Shown here: positions 1 to 13,537 of the stretch, one piece after another
Layout: each line of letters starts with the position of its first letter
Position numbering within the stretch: the stretch's first letter is position 1
Assembly (NCBI RefSeq): GCF_001522545.3
Contig: NC_031774.1
Coordinates: 19,434,749 to 19,498,748, forward strand
Length of the DNA stretch: 64,000 nt
DNA from: Parus major
Lineage: Eukaryota > Chordata > Aves > Passeriformes > Paridae
Reading direction: 5' to 3'
Program-made: the position numbers and the translations under genes
Notes under the pieces: generated by a model
The model's database searches: none
What the model was told of the DNA's origin: nothing
Seen by the model: only the letters and a program-made list of their open reading frames with translations

Positions 1-2879
1 GCTCAGAAAGTACCAGCTGCTCATGGAGGTGCTCGTATCTCTTGGGCCTATAAAGCCACTTATATGTGATTTCCTTCCAGTCTGTAGCTACTAAGCTAAA
101 TTATTTTCTTTTTGAGAGCTTATTTTTAATATACAGTAAGGGTGACTGAAATTTGGAATGTGGCATCATTTGGGTTTAAGATTTTAACAGATCAGATGCA
201 AATAGGTAGAGAACTAAATGTTTTTCTTATGATTCATATCAAAGATATCTTTGTGTGTCAATCTGCCACTAAATCAAGTAGGCAAAATTGTACTTTGTGG
301 GAACTTGTTTGGTTTTTTACAGAGATTTCTACCAAAATCTCAGAGTCATGACACACATCTCTGTCTACTGGAAAGTGCTCTGGCATTGGCTTAATTTCTG
401 CAAGGGTTTTAGAAAGCAATTATCAATTTGTGATACTTAGTGCTCATTGTGGTAGAGAGAAAGGGTAAAATACAAAATAATTTGAAGCAATTTAACAGTT
501 AAAGAACACCTTCAATGAAATTGATAGTCTTAAATATTAGATTTGAATAATTTACATTTCTGCCTTTTTATTGTCTGGAGAGTTTATGGTAATTTCCGTT
601 TCTGCAACAATGTACAGGGAAATGTAGACTTGTCCTCTGTGTTTTCAAAGTGATTTCAGTTAATAAAGCTGAATAACTTTGCACCTAATTCAGCCTAATT
701 CAGCTGAATTTAAATCCCAGCCAAGAAACCAGGACCTGACCAATACCTAAGCCAAAGGAATCTGTGTGAAAGATGTATGGTTTGAACATGGCCAATGTAA
801 GTTGTCAGAACGAATTAGCAGGAAACATTCCAGGTTTACATGGAGGTCATAGCAGTACCTCCTTAACCAACTACAAAACATGCTCAGGAAGTGGAACCTT
901 TGGATTGAGGGCCCTTTTCATCCTGAGGAAACATACTCCATATCTTCAGCACATCAAATGTGTCTTCACCACGCCCCTGGAACTAACACTGTGGTCAGAG
1001 GGCTGCTTCTCCTTTGGTTTTAAGCAGATCCTTGCACAGATCTCATGGATTGATACACAAGGCCAGAAACAATGTGAATTTTAGTACACATTCATCTGGT
1101 TTTAAAGGCCAATGATTACTTATTATGCTTATTAGTTTCATGTAGCTGTTCTACGATCATATATCCGTTATAGAATAGAAAATAAAGTTTCAAACCCACT
1201 TTTCTGTGACTGTGCTTTACTGCAAGCAACACAAAAAGCTGTTACTTTATATTATGCTGAACAGCATCTTCTCAGAAATTAATGACATTAGCTCACATGA
1301 AGTAAATGTCTATTTTATTTTGTTAAAAAATTGTTTTATTACCAACAGTTTCAATCTGCAAATGATGAAACTTTAGGTAATCACTTAAGTGTCAAAATCT
1401 ATTAAACAGACTTTCCTGATACTCATTCCTGAATACACTGAAAAAATGCCATATATGCTATGTAAACATGTTTTGAGTCAGAGTTAAAATTGAAGGTTAG
1501 GGCCCTTAAGGAATGCTTCCTAGAAAAATATTCCTCCAAAATATTTATTCTTACCACAGTTTACAAAATGACAACAGAAATGGTATACCAGTTGAAATTT
1601 TCTCTAGGACATTTGGGTGTGTGATGGGAAATGAGATGTCATTTATTTGCCAGTTCAAATGCAGAGGTGAGATAGCAGGGTGATAGGGTCATCAGAGAAA
1701 GGACCACAAAATTACTAGTTGAGAGATTACATGTTACAGAGTTTTTGTTTATTCTACTTGCCAGTCTTGTTACAGCTGCATTTCAAAATTAGATTCACAC
1801 GTTGCTATTTTCTGTACTTAGCAATGTCTCATCACCAGACTTAGCCAGCAAGTAGGTGTGAATAAGAAACATTTAAAGAAATTGAATAGGTCATTGTGCT
1901 TGACATTACTGCTGTTTAAATGAAATTCTCAGAAAATTGCACTAAGACAGTAATAGGTTGTATTTTCTACCCTCTATTGCAGTCAGCCAGTGATGGTTTA
2001 AGCAAAAACCCAGAAATGAGAAAGCCTTTGAATTACTCCCAGCTCTTCTGTGGACCACAACTCCAAGCAAATCATGATCATTTTGAGTGTGTACTTCAGC
2101 TTCAATAGCTGTTAAAAATAAGATTTCAAGTTGGTTTAAACATAATCTGAATAATCTGAATAATGATCAGACTATCACAGAAACTAAAAATGAGAAAGGC
2201 TTGGTTTTTTTATATTAGTCCATACCCAAAAACTGTAGAAGAGAACTTGGGAAGTGGTCTTTAAAGGTGAAGCAAACAGATCTTAGAATCAAATCTGTTG
2301 ATATTAAAATGCTTATTTTTAGTAAACCAACTATTGAAGGATGAGAAAAATGTTAATTTTAAACAGAATCTTGATAAAAGAGTCTCAAATTCTGTTTGAA
2401 AACGGAAAGGTTATGGGCTAAGCATGAATTCCTCAGGAACAGAAGATCAAAACTAACTGAATAATATATTCAGATATGGTCATACTATCTGCAAAAGTAG
2501 ATGCTGCAGAAGTTACAAGATACTTTGGAAAATAAAAGTGTTGAGAAGGGTAATTTAGTAATATTTACACTTAAGGATCGTTCCTTTGCTATAAGAAACC
2601 GTCATTTGTCAGTAATACCTTTTAAATAGCAGAGGATATTAAAATAGAGAAAAATATGCCCTGCATATCTATTCTTTAGATCTTTATCATGGGTTGCTGA
2701 TAATGCAAATGTTAATGGTTAAAATGGATATAGATATAAAGGAGAAAATATTAGTCTAAAAGGAATTTTCAAAAATTTACATTTAAAAGAAGTAAAAAAT
2801 TTTACCTATTGTTTTTTATCATTGACTTCCTTGAAGCTTCTTGCAAATCAGATACTATCTGTGATACATATGTATGTGG
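1..2879. other. Unique AT-rich non-coding DNA
   Basis: I see no gene, RNA or recognisable mobile element here. The longest open frame is 103 codons on the plus strand at 773-1084. It lies in a locally less AT-rich patch (about 715-1085) that I do not recognise; a stop codon lies immediately upstream in frame, and I see no family motif. A 9-bp unit is repeated about 2.7 times at 2142-2166. Confidence 0.6.
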
Positions 2880-3275
2880 AATCATAGAACAGTGGGGGTT
2901 GGAAAGGACCTTAAAGGCCAGTAAGTTCCAGAGGCAGGGATGTCACCCACTAGAACTGGTCCCAGGGCCCCATCCAACCTGGCCTTGAACACTATCAGGG
3001 ATGGGGCACTGACTTCTCTGGTCAACTTCTCCAATGCCTCATTACCTCCTCAGTAAAGAATTTCTTCCTAGAATCTAATCCAAATTTCTCCTCTTTTAGT
3101 TTAAAACCCCTCCCATTATCTGCATCCTCTCTTTTGTAAGTGCCCTTTAAGGACTGAAAAGCTGAAGTGAGGCTCCCCAGAGTCTTCTCCTCTCCATGCT
3201 GAAAAACTCTAACTCCCTTGGCATGTCTTAATAGGAAAAATGCTCTATTCCCCTGGTCATTTTTGTGGCCCAAAA
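2880..3275 (-). mobile_element. CR1 LINE 3' fragment with ORF2 C-terminal coding relic
   Basis: The left edge carries the CR1 3' terminus in reverse complement (GAATCATAGAA, then GGTTGGAAAGGACCTTAAAGG). Reading rightwards gives the reverse complement of the CR1 3' region and the end of ORF2. On the minus strand 3273-3022 is still open for 83 codons and includes GFKLKEEKFGLDSRKKFFTE, which matches the well-known C-terminal tail of the avian CR1 ORF2 polyprotein (endonuclease plus reverse transcriptase). The catalytic domains are absent, as is usual for 5'-truncated CR1 copies. The frame breaks after RHWRS relative to the family, so this is a dead relic. Recognition comes from the family pattern, not an alignment. 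Confidence 0.9.
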
Positions 3276-6001
3276 TTTTATAGGATCAGAAAAAAATATG
3301 GTTAAAAGTATTTCCTCTTTCCTATTGGATTTGGGCTTTGATAAAAGGAATAGTGGAATTACTGACGACATAAGTAGTTTAGTAGTAGTTAAAGGGTAGT
3401 AACTGTTAAATAAGAAATTAAAGGTGATAAAATTATGAGGACTGCTGGGAATCTATAAAGTTGTTCAATAGGATAAAAAAAAAAAGCATCATACTTGTAT
3501 GCCATCAGAACTTCATTGAGGATTTCAAACTAATAAAAAGCACTTTCATCAAACATGAAATGTTCACTTCAATCACTATAAATTCTGTATTTGAGCAATA
3601 ACTTTGTCATAGTTTGAATCTATGGTATCCCTTTAAAAGGATCCCAGTGCATATAATTAGTCCATTTTTCAGCCTAGTTTTTAAAACATTTTTTCATAAA
3701 ACAAAAAAAAAGAAAAAAAATCCAAATAAGCTGTATAAAAATGTAACATAAAAAAGCAGATGCCTATTTGTACCATAATTAGTTTGAATCTCACTTTTAA
3801 TGGGTACACTAAGCCACATCACATAATCTACAGAATTGATTACAAAATGACCCTCAATGTACTTGCTCCATTTTAGAAGGCTGTTTCCAAAGTCACAGTG
3901 AAAAGAGATGACTTGCATTTACATATGATAAAATAAGGCATGGGCAGTGTGCATGCTGGGTCTAGAATCAAATAATGCATAAGAATGAGATGGAATAATA
4001 CAAACATTAAAATGATCTTTGTGTTCTCCTTTGTGTGCTTTGACTACGGTCAACCAGATATTTAGGCATTGAAATCCCATTATGAGATGAGAATTCAGAG
4101 TTCCAGCCATAACTTTCTTTAAATGAATCAGTAAAATATGACTAGGCTTGGTGGCTGTGAGAAACTTTTTGGAGTTACATATGAATTTTATGAGACACAC
4201 TGCCACTCCAGGAAGGGCAATATTCGAGTCAGATGGTAATAAAGTAAGTGTGTAGTAGCAAATAATCTATCACAGCATCCCACTCAACAATTATATACCT
4301 GACTACTTAGAGAAAGAAAGATAGGGATTTACACTGATGAATGTATTCCTGCAAACCACAGATTACCTGTTGTCTCTATGACTCTTATGTATTAAAATTC
4401 ATGGAATAAAATCCCCAATGACTCACTAATCACTTTGGCTATACATTTTGTGCCTGTTGATGTTTTCTGTCTCTTATACCTAAGGAAGATTTTCCAATAT
4501 CTTTGGATTTTGCTTTTCCTTTAGTGCGTTCTAACACACTTGGCAAACTAAAGTGACAGCTGCATTAAACTGAGAAGGAGCAGTATATTTCAAATAAATA
4601 TTTTATTTAAAATAATGTCTGAATTAAAAATGAAAACCCACTGTTAATATAGTCCTATTTGTAGCAGGATTATTTTCAAGACAGAAGAGCTGATATTTAA
4701 TTTTTGTTTTCCTTTCATACTGATTGCACAGGTCTTCATGGTACTGGAGCATTTTCCTAATGTGGCAGTGATGAGGCAAAACCCTCAGTCTCAGAGGTTT
4801 CTCCCAGTCTTTAGTTAAAAAAGGAGATGATAGAACTGCTAAACAGTTATTTGGTCTTGAAGCTAAAAAAATGTGACCAAAATTAAGAAACAGAAGTAGA
4901 AAGGGAAGTTGTGTCTGTACTCATATTTCTCATAACTTTCCTATTCTGTTAAATGGGGTTTGTTAAAGATGGTACAGCAGAGCTCTTTTTTTTCTTTTAA
5001 ATATCAATATTTGTATAAAGATGTCTGAGGAAACAGCCCTGCTTTCATAATTAAGTTTTGCATGGGAAAATCTCCCCTGGAAGCTAATATGCTACAGAAT
5101 GGACAGTAATCTCTTTACATCAGATTTTTCTCTCCAAGTGAAGACTCTTTTGCTTAAGATATTTAAAGGGACTGATTTGAAATGTCTTGTAACTTACCTA
5201 ACAGAAATATCAGAACTGCTCTTACTCCCAGATAAGAAAGATAGTTTTATGGACATATGCACAGTGCCCAGAAAGCTCTTAATTTCAAGAAATATCTTTT
5301 CCCCAGTGATTATTTTAAGAAAGTTCTTTTCCAGCTTACTGCCTGCAGGAAAACATTGACAACCAATCATAGTAAGCTGCAGGTTTGACTAACCAAACAA
5401 AGGTGGCAACCGGAAGGTTTGACTAAAAATAAATCACACAAATAACACAATTTTTATGTACTCCCTTATCCCTGATTAGGCTGCAAAGCCAAATTGTTAT
5501 CCATGCACACCTAATAATTAAGTAAAGACTTCTGCTGTGATTTTGTATGTCTCTTCCAGTTTGGCAACAGGAAGCTGTATATACAATTATGCATATATAT
5601 GTGTGTGTATGAAAGGCCTATAAATTATGGTGAGCCTTTTTATGCACACTGATATTCGTGTGGAACATTGCAGGTATGTTGTTAGAGGACAGCACACTGG
5701 GAGAAATGTATGTCTGCAGTGAAAAATATTTCTGTCACTTTTAGTGAGGACAATTACTAAAGTTTTACTTCCTTCTCAAATTTTCACTTTAAGTTACCGG
5801 ATAAGTTAGATTACACACTGATATTCTACATTTTACTTTTATGCTGAGAAAGAATAGAGCCAACTGTTTACCTAATGATATTCGATACTGAAACCCTGAA
5901 GTTTCTTTCAATATTACTGCATTCAATTGATATTACTGTAATCAGTTCTGCTGCTTGCATTATTGCAAAGATTTTTGCCTTATGTCTTTGTGAAGGAATT
6001 C
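3276..6001. other. Unique AT-rich non-coding DNA
   Basis: Only short chance open frames of up to about 95 codons occur here, on both strands, with no motif. A short TATA/TGTG simple stretch lies near 5594-5611. I recognise no mobile element. Confidence 0.6.
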
Positions 6002-6278
6002 AGCAGTCTTCCAGTACCTGAAGGGCCTACAAGGAAGCTGGAGAGAGACTTTTTACCAGGTATGTAGTGATAGGAAAAGGCAGAATGGCTTTAAACTGAA
6101 AGAGGTCAGGTTTTTATCAGGTATTAGAAAGCCCCATGCCTGGAAGTGCTCAAGGCCAGGCTGTGGTATTGAGCTTCAAGGAATCTGCTCTAGTGGTGGC
6201 ATCCTGCCCATGGCAGGGGGTTGAAATTAGGTAATATTTAAGATATCCTCCAAACCAACCTAATTTATGAGTCTATGT
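6002..6278 (+). mobile_element. CR1 LINE 3' fragment
   Basis: The plus strand starts with the CR1 segment CAGTACCTGAAGGGCCTACA. It continues through GGCTTTAAACTGAAAGAGG (the coding strand of the ORF2 C-terminal tail) and GCTCAAGGCCAGGCTG. It ends with a worn 3' terminus, CCTCCAAACCAACCTAATTT then ATGAGTCTATG. Part of the segment between the ORF2 tail and the 3' region appears deleted around 6110-6130. Stop codons and frame changes make it a non-coding relic. Confidence 0.85.
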
Positions 6279-7551
6279 TTTGAGGACATAAAATATGTTA
6301 TTCTCCCATCCTTTCTAGATGAGTGCTTTTTGAAATGTAAAGGATTGATATGTTTTCTGAGATAGTGTAATTAGCAGGAGTGACATACTGAACAGGTATT
6401 ATCAAGAACTTTCAATATATGAATAAAATTACCTCAAAAAATAATATAGGGAAAATGGTAAAAAAATATAAAACCCCAGCAGATCATGATAGAGAAGATG
6501 ACAAGAAGAGCAGAGATAGCTGGATACTCTGATAAAAATTGTGTACCCAGCATAGAGCAAGGTAGATTGGATAACTCATATAATATTTTTTTCACAAATA
6601 TCATGTAGTGATGGGGAGAATAACAGGACCAGCAGAGCTCAGTGCTGTGCACTCTGTACACTGGTCACAGTGAAGCCAGATGGGGGTGGAGAGGTTGTGC
6701 TGTCCTGTGTGCTGGCAGCTGAAGACAACACCTTTTGTTTGTTCTACTGCATCAGCCATGCTGTGTGTGCAGCTGGTGGTATGCTCTTTTAGCAACCCAG
6801 AATTAATATTTTTTTGGGATGGTTTCAGTTGTATTCATTTGCAATATGGGACACAGAACTTTTAAAGTTCTCTGTTACTTTATGGTGTTAATAAAGCTAT
6901 TTTTGAATCAGCCTTCTCACTGTGCTTTCTCTCTCCATCTTTTAACACCTAGCATCCTCTATATTTTTTTAAGATAATGTATTTCTGGTGTAGCATTTAC
7001 CAATTTCTAAAAAATTCCTTTACCTCAAAAGAGTTTTAGTTTGATCTACTCACTAATATTAGACACAGCAACTTCCTTGGAGTTAACCTGTTTGATAAAA
7101 AATGCTGCTTGTTAAAGGTGAAATCTGGGGGATTTGTCTCTTGTTCTCAGAGCTGTTGTAGAACATCTAGACTTCTAAAAAACATCTTTATGGTCTCTCA
7201 CTTGGTGCAATAAAATGATGTTTGAAGAATATTTTGGGAAAAACTGTTTCTATCTTGGACTCTTTTCCATTATTCCTACTGAGATTTATATACTACTGAG
7301 GAAGGACTCTTTCAGCTACAGAGACACTATTTGTCCTTAACTTACCTCAGAAGTAAAATTGTGATTTTACAATATCTATTTCCTCCTGACATTTTCAAGA
7401 GAGAGTTCTTATTTCTAGTGGTTTGTATGCTTGACAAGAAATGAAAAGTGTCTTTATGAGCGGCATATAACAATTATATTTAAATAGTTCCTGCACTTTG
7501 AGGATGAAAAGTTTTCATGCATACATTCTATCTGAACTTCACCTGAAATAG

Positions 7552-7583
7552 AAAAAAAAAAGAAAAAAAAAAAAAAAAAAAAA
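7552..7583 (+). repeat. Poly(A)-rich tract
   Basis: An almost uninterrupted run of A with one G. No recognisable retrocopy or SINE lies directly upstream and I see no AATAAA just before it, so I treat it as simple sequence rather than a retroposon tail. Confidence 0.85.
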
Positions 7584-10545
7584 GAAGTTAAACTCTTGGA
7601 AAGTACTGATATCCATTAATAAACTGTGTGAAAACCTGATGTATTTCCTGTTCTGTTAAATCTCTAGAATAGATTTGCTTGATTTATACTTACAACAAAT
7701 GGAAAATAAGAATTATCAAACTGAAAATGGGTTTTCAGGACATAAAAATAGTTTTCAAAATGATTTGTTGTTATTTAATCCAGAGCAAGCAAGTATTACT
7801 GAAGAAAATATAAGGATATGTCAGAGAAGAATCTGGGAACTACACTTCTTTTAATCTTAAAATTAAAGTTATACAAGGAGCAGCCTGTGACTTTATTTTC
7901 TTTAAAACTACTTACTTCCTAGGTACTTTTAAATATGGATAGGGAACAAGTGAAGGAAAAATTCATATTATGGAATGACTAAGTGGCAATCTGTTTTTTA
8001 AATATGTTTTCATTCTGCATTTTTAAAGTCGCTTGCTTTCTAAAGACTGAGAATATGGTGTTGGAAAGAGAAGAGCAAGAAGGGCATTCCTAAGTTTACT
8101 CTTCTAAAGATCCTCTTTGCTTAGATTCTATTTTTATGTCAACTCAGTCTTTGTTAAGGTACTGTTTCTAAACCTTTCTTAGTCCCTGCTCTATTTAATG
8201 GTTCGAGGTATGAAAGATAGAATGAAGAGAGATCTATTCCTGTGACTTTAAAGATGTTTTAGAAACAGATCTTTCACACAAATCTTTCCTGATTTGACAC
8301 AGTAAAGCTATTTATTATGTAAAATAACTGTTCCTCTGCAATATTCCTTGTCTGTAAGAAAGCATCAAATCATATGTTGCTCCAATATGTAAGTCAAAAA
8401 TGCTGAATTTCTGCTTTTTCCAGTTCTAGTGGAATGAACAAAGGAGAGGGGTGTTAAGGAACCACATCCAAACCTTTTTAAATTTGATGTATAGAGTGCA
8501 AATTCTCTAAGCAGAAGAACATATATATTTATAGATTACAAATAAATCAGGTTCAAACCACATATTTAAACAACTTTGAATTGGATTTTCTGTATAGCAG
8601 CTGAGAAACTGATCTGAGGCAGAATGCAGCAGCAGCTTGTGAGCTAGTTGTTTCATTTTTCTTTTTTTTTAGTGTTTTTCTTGGGTTTACATTATTTAGT
8701 TTTTTTAATCTTTTACTGCTCATTTCATCTGATCAATACTAAATCTACATCTGAGATGCATACTGATTAGAAAAGTAATCAGAGTGGAGAGACATTGTAA
8801 TGAATGGTCTGCTCCAGGGATTCTCAGCATTTCAAATGAAGTATTTGCTTTACCTTTTAAACTATGCAGTGCTCCTACCTTGGCTTTCACTGAAAACAGA
8901 ACAGCCTAGCTGAACTTTGGCTTCCTTTTATTACCACTATTCTTCATTTTCTCCTTATTTTCTTTTTTTCTGTCTTGCACACATGAAAATATTCCTTTTT
9001 TTGCAGATCAGCAATCAATGTCTCATGGACCACAGCCTGAGAAACACAGCTCTAGATGTTGTAACCAGGGACAGAGTCTAGCTTGTACTTACAAGAGAAC
9101 CACAAAAGCAGTTCTGTAATCAACATGAGTACAGGAAGTTCAGAAAGACTCCTAAAAATATATATATTCTAAAATGCTAAATTTTTTTTGAGGATGAGGG
9201 TGTATTCCTCACCTAAGTTTCAGATTTTTCTGTAAAGAAGTTGTTTTACATTCTAAGTATTTTATTGTCACACACCTAATAAATGGTTAAACCAAAAAAT
9301 TCAGCCTGGAAATAATCTGTAAATGCCAAAATGAAAACACAGTAAGAGGGGAGCAATTCCTTCTTAGCTGTTTAGTAACACCTCAGTATAAAGAAGTGTA
9401 TCAAGAAGCCCAGCAATTTTGGACAATCCACAGCAAATGGAAGAGAGAATAGGAAAGTAATCTCTTGGCCACAACACACAGGCTTTGAAGGGAGTCACTA
9501 GGTGTATCACTACATTGGCAAATTCTGAGGTCTATCTCATTTACTATGGACTTTCAGGACTATCATGTATGATTTACAAACTAGGTGCAGAAACAAAGAC
9601 ATACACAGAACACTACAGAGGAATCTGCAAAAAAACCCAGTCTCATTTGGTGAGGGAAAATTTTTACACTCAATGTAAGATTTTTGGTTTTTATGTTCAA
9701 TAAATATTTAATATGAAATATTATGAAAACAGTCCTTGATCAGAAAAGAAAATTTTCATCCCTAGAAAACCTTTATACATTTGCAGGTGTTCTTATTCTT
9801 GAAGCAGAAAAGGCTTGTTCACTGACATTCTTTGCGAGAACATAGTGGATGAAAGCTGAACAGAAGCTGCATTTTACACAGAGACACTTAAATATTTCAC
9901 AAAAAAAACCCCTCTAAAAATGTAGATTTGTTTACTTCTATTAGCTCATCTAATCCTAAATTATCCTCATGCTACACTTTTATTGAAATGAGAAAACTAA
10001 CTTCTCTTTTTGTACCATTTCTGGACTGATTTGTTAACAATTATCATGCAGTTCTGTACCTCAGGGTTTTGGAGGCACTGCAATAGGGTGAACACTGAAA
10101 CTACATTTTAAAACCTGGTGTAAAGGTAATTTTTAAAAAGAAATGCATTAAATAGCATCAATACTCCACTGACCAGTATTTTGCATCTCTATTTTCTAGA
10201 CATCAAATATTTCTCATCTACATAACCCAAGAGTTCATAGGGATCTTAGGGTGGAAGGACAATTAGTAGCAGCAGGGAGTTAATTAAGAGTAAAAGACAC
10301 ACTGGAGATTTAGATTTATATGAATGACAAACACAGTAAGCACAGTTATAAAGAAACCTTAGTCAAAAAACTGAATTTTCTCTCCCATAGTCAAGTTCCT
10401 TGTTACCCCTCATTGGCTCATGGAGGAGAAACCTCTGTTATGGATTGCAGGATGGGTTCTGTACAGCTTGTTGGAAACAAAAAATCCACAGGGCACTATA
10501 TATACAGCCCACAGTCTGTTGGTATCATGCCACATTACTTTTAAC

Positions 10546-10585
10546 ACATATTAATTAATACAATTAATTAATACAATTAATATGT
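10546..10585. repeat. 13-bp tandem repeat inside an inverted repeat
   Basis: TAATTAATACAAT occurs twice back to back (10552-10564, 10565-10577). The block is bounded by perfect 11-bp inverted arms: ACATATTAATT at 10546-10556 and AATTAATATGT at 10575-10585. It could form a hairpin or cruciform and is dense in TAAT cores. Function is unknown. Confidence 0.85.
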
Positions 10586-13423
10586 TCCACCTTTCAAATC
10601 ATGGGGTAAGAAAAAAGCTTTTCACATTTTATTTATTCATTATCAAAGTATGGTTGTAAATCTTTCTTTTAGAAATTTGATTCTTAAAAGGATGCTTTTT
10701 CTTTCTATATGGTAGATTTAGAGAAACAGGAGCATAAATTTGACTAGGTATTTTTAAAACTCTTACAAAGATAATAAAAATAATCATTGAAATCTTCATA
10801 TCCATGGATAGAAGGGGAGAAGGGTCATTACCCATTCTGAAGCCAAAAATTCTGGACTAGAGAAAGCAGTTTTAAAAAATTTTTGAAACTGCTAAAACTG
10901 ATGAGGAAAGAATGTGCTGAAATTAAAAAATAGATATCATTCTGCCTGAAGCATCATTAACTGTAAGTTCTCATTAACTAATTGCTTGTAAACACACTGA
11001 AGATCTTTAAGAAAAATGTCTAGCTGTAGAGATCTAAGTTTTCCCGGTGTGAGGGGTAGAAACCTAGAGGAAGTACTTACCCACCTAGAAAGGAAAGGTT
11101 ACCACCACTACAAGAAAAAAATAAAACCCCAAAGGAAACAAATATCAAAACCAGAAGTTATGTTGATCTTTAAAGAGCCTTTACTTTGAGTATAATGAGA
11201 TCATTAAATTGTTCCCAAAATGTTTGAAAAAATATCATGCAGAGATGCCTTTTTCAAGGGAAATGTTCTTAGGGAAATAAGATGACCTGATCTCCCTCTC
11301 AACAAGTTTAGCCTTGTCTGTGCTCACCACATTAAAGCATTTATGAACTTGCTAAAGATGCAGTGAATCATCCAGGATTCTCATTTAGCATTTATTTGAA
11401 AAAACCCCATATAAAAGATTACATGTCTATCTTGTCTTTTTAACTTAGATTTACATTAACTTAGACTTAACATTTAACTTAGATTGAGATCCTCTAACAG
11501 TAGATAAGCCCTTGAAAGCCCAGAAAAATCAACATTTTAGGTCGGAATTTAATTGACGGGAATTACGGCTTCCTTGATTCCTCCTTCAGGGACAGAATTT
11601 TACTGAATCTGTCATAATGGAAGCTTTATTGTACACATTTTCTTATAATCCAGATAAATGTACAGAATAATTTTAGATTATTTTTTTTTTCCAATAGATG
11701 GCATAGCACACAGAGTAATGTCTTCCAATATTTTACAGTGCAGATTTCAGGGATCAAAAATTCCCATCTAAAGAGTTGTACTTTTTTCATTGACTTATGA
11801 ACCTAGACAACTCTACTTTTTGGGCAGCTAATACTGTTTAAGATTTCCAGGAGTTCTATTTCTGATATCTCTATATGTGAAGAAACTCAGATTTTAACAG
11901 AGCTTATCTGTTAATGACTATCTTTTATGTAATGCTTGTTCTGACCTTTGATTTCATGGTGATAAACATATTATTTCTGTACTGCTTGTATTGTTTTAAT
12001 ATCCAAGTTGTAAAGTGGGTGAAATGAAATAAACTAATATAAGACTGAAAAATAATAGTAATTAAAAAAAATAAAAAATTTTAAGACATACCTAATATTT
12101 ATTTTATCAGTTTTTGTACATTTATAATTTCCCTTTTCTCAAGTGACACCAAAAGCTCAAGCAGCTAATAGCATGTCACAAGCTAACCTCCCACTGAAAT
12201 GGGATATTAAACATAAATATTCAAATTGGACAAACACTGAAATACTGAATTTCATACAACAATGATGGGCTCGAAAGAGAAAGGTAAAATGTTTCTATTC
12301 CTACTTTTTAACAAGGCTGGGTCCCTTGACAAATGCATTGCAATCCCATGCTTCAGAGCATCACTCTGTGGAGCATCACAGGAAGAGCAGGAACTGAATT
12401 CAGGTCTGCCTTTCACAAGCGTTTGGGCATTTAGTGATAGTCAAAGAGCAAATCTTTTTTTAGCTTTGCTTAACAACAGAAAGAGGTAACTGAGCAAGCT
12501 TCAATCTGTCCAACAGAAGGCAGAAAACACATCTCACAAATGACCATTTCTGACTGTTCTTTAGCATCTTCAGTTTTTGTGTCTTCCCAGATCCCTCAGT
12601 GGTCATACATTTTCTGTCTTTGTTCAAAAACCCTCAGCTCTGTTGTGCATTCTCACAAGTTCTGTCTTTGATCACACACTTTCATTTTGATTAAGGTATA
12701 GAATAAATAACAATAAAACTATGCACTTTACCTCTTGAAAGTGTCTTTCATACATCAGCTAATCAAAATCAGTGATCATTTTACTTCCACAGTACTTTCT
12801 AACTGTCAGAATATTAGCCCTGGTGTCTTGGTTGAGTTCCAGGTGTTTATTTATATGCCACATATCTAAGTTTCCTTGAAAGTTGCCATAAAATGCACTT
12901 TTATCTCCAAATTTTCCTCTCCTTAAATTCTACTGTTCAAAAACTATCAATTTACATGGTAAATGTAGAGTTGCATTTCAGAAATGGAAGAAATCCTTTT
13001 CAGATATTATGGGCTGATATAAAATTTGGAGATTTTGTATCTATACTTTTTAAAAGTCAATCAGTTAATGATAAATTTAAAGAAAAAAATATCTTTTTTT
13101 AAACCTTTCATTAAAAAATGAGTTAAGGGAGTTATTTAGCAGACCAATGAATTTATTTTGATAAAAAGTAATCTTTTATAAGTTGTTCACATTCCAAAGA
13201 TCCTTTGCAACAAATCTATGCAATAAGATTATTCAAAACATACTAAACTTTTAAACCTTTTTTTTTTTTTTTCCATATAAAACATTGCAGAGCTATGTAT
13301 TGGAATTACAGGTTTAATTCAGATTCAGAATAGAAGATGAAATCTGAAATATGAGTGCACGGTAGTATTTCAGTTTGGAGATGAAATGTGCTTTTGAAGT
13401 GAATCTCCAATCAACTCAATTTT

Positions 13424-13530
13424 ATAGGATCATAGAAAGGGTTGGGTTACAAGGGACCTCAAAAATCATCTGTTTCTAATGCCCTGTCCTGGCCAGTCAT
13501 TAGATCAGATTGTTCTGCCTGGGTTTCTTA
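13424..13530 (-). mobile_element. CR1 LINE 3' end fragment
   Basis: The left edge reads AGGATCATAGAAAGGGTTGGG, then AAGGGACCTCAAAAATCATC. This is the reverse complement of the CR1 3' end. About 100 bp survive before the LTR that begins just to the right, so this copy was cut short by, or was the landing site of, that element. Confidence 0.85.
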
Positions 13531-13537
13531 TACCAGG

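Larger units (their letters stand above)
6279..13423. other. Unique AT-rich non-coding DNA with simple-sequence tracts
   Basis: I recognise no gene or mobile element in these 7.1 kb. A less AT-rich patch at about 6600-6900 ends near an AATAAA at about 6890, but nothing else marks it as a gene end. There is a poly(A)-rich run at 7552-7583 and a perfect 13-bp tandem repeat inside an inverted repeat at 10546-10585. Open frames are at most about 75 codons and have no motif. Confidence 0.6.

Noticed and set aside
3022..3273. 83-codon minus-strand frame as a host gene
   Set aside because: It is the decayed C-terminal tail of CR1 ORF2, annotated as mobile element.
6600..6900. Possible gene 3' end with AATAAA at about 6890
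   Set aside because: There is no coding frame with splice support upstream and no clear GT-rich downstream element. AATAAA is frequent by chance in AT-rich DNA.
7552..7583. Poly(A) run as the tail of a processed pseudogene or SINE
   Set aside because: No recognisable retrocopy body, polyadenylation signal or tRNA-like promoter lies upstream.
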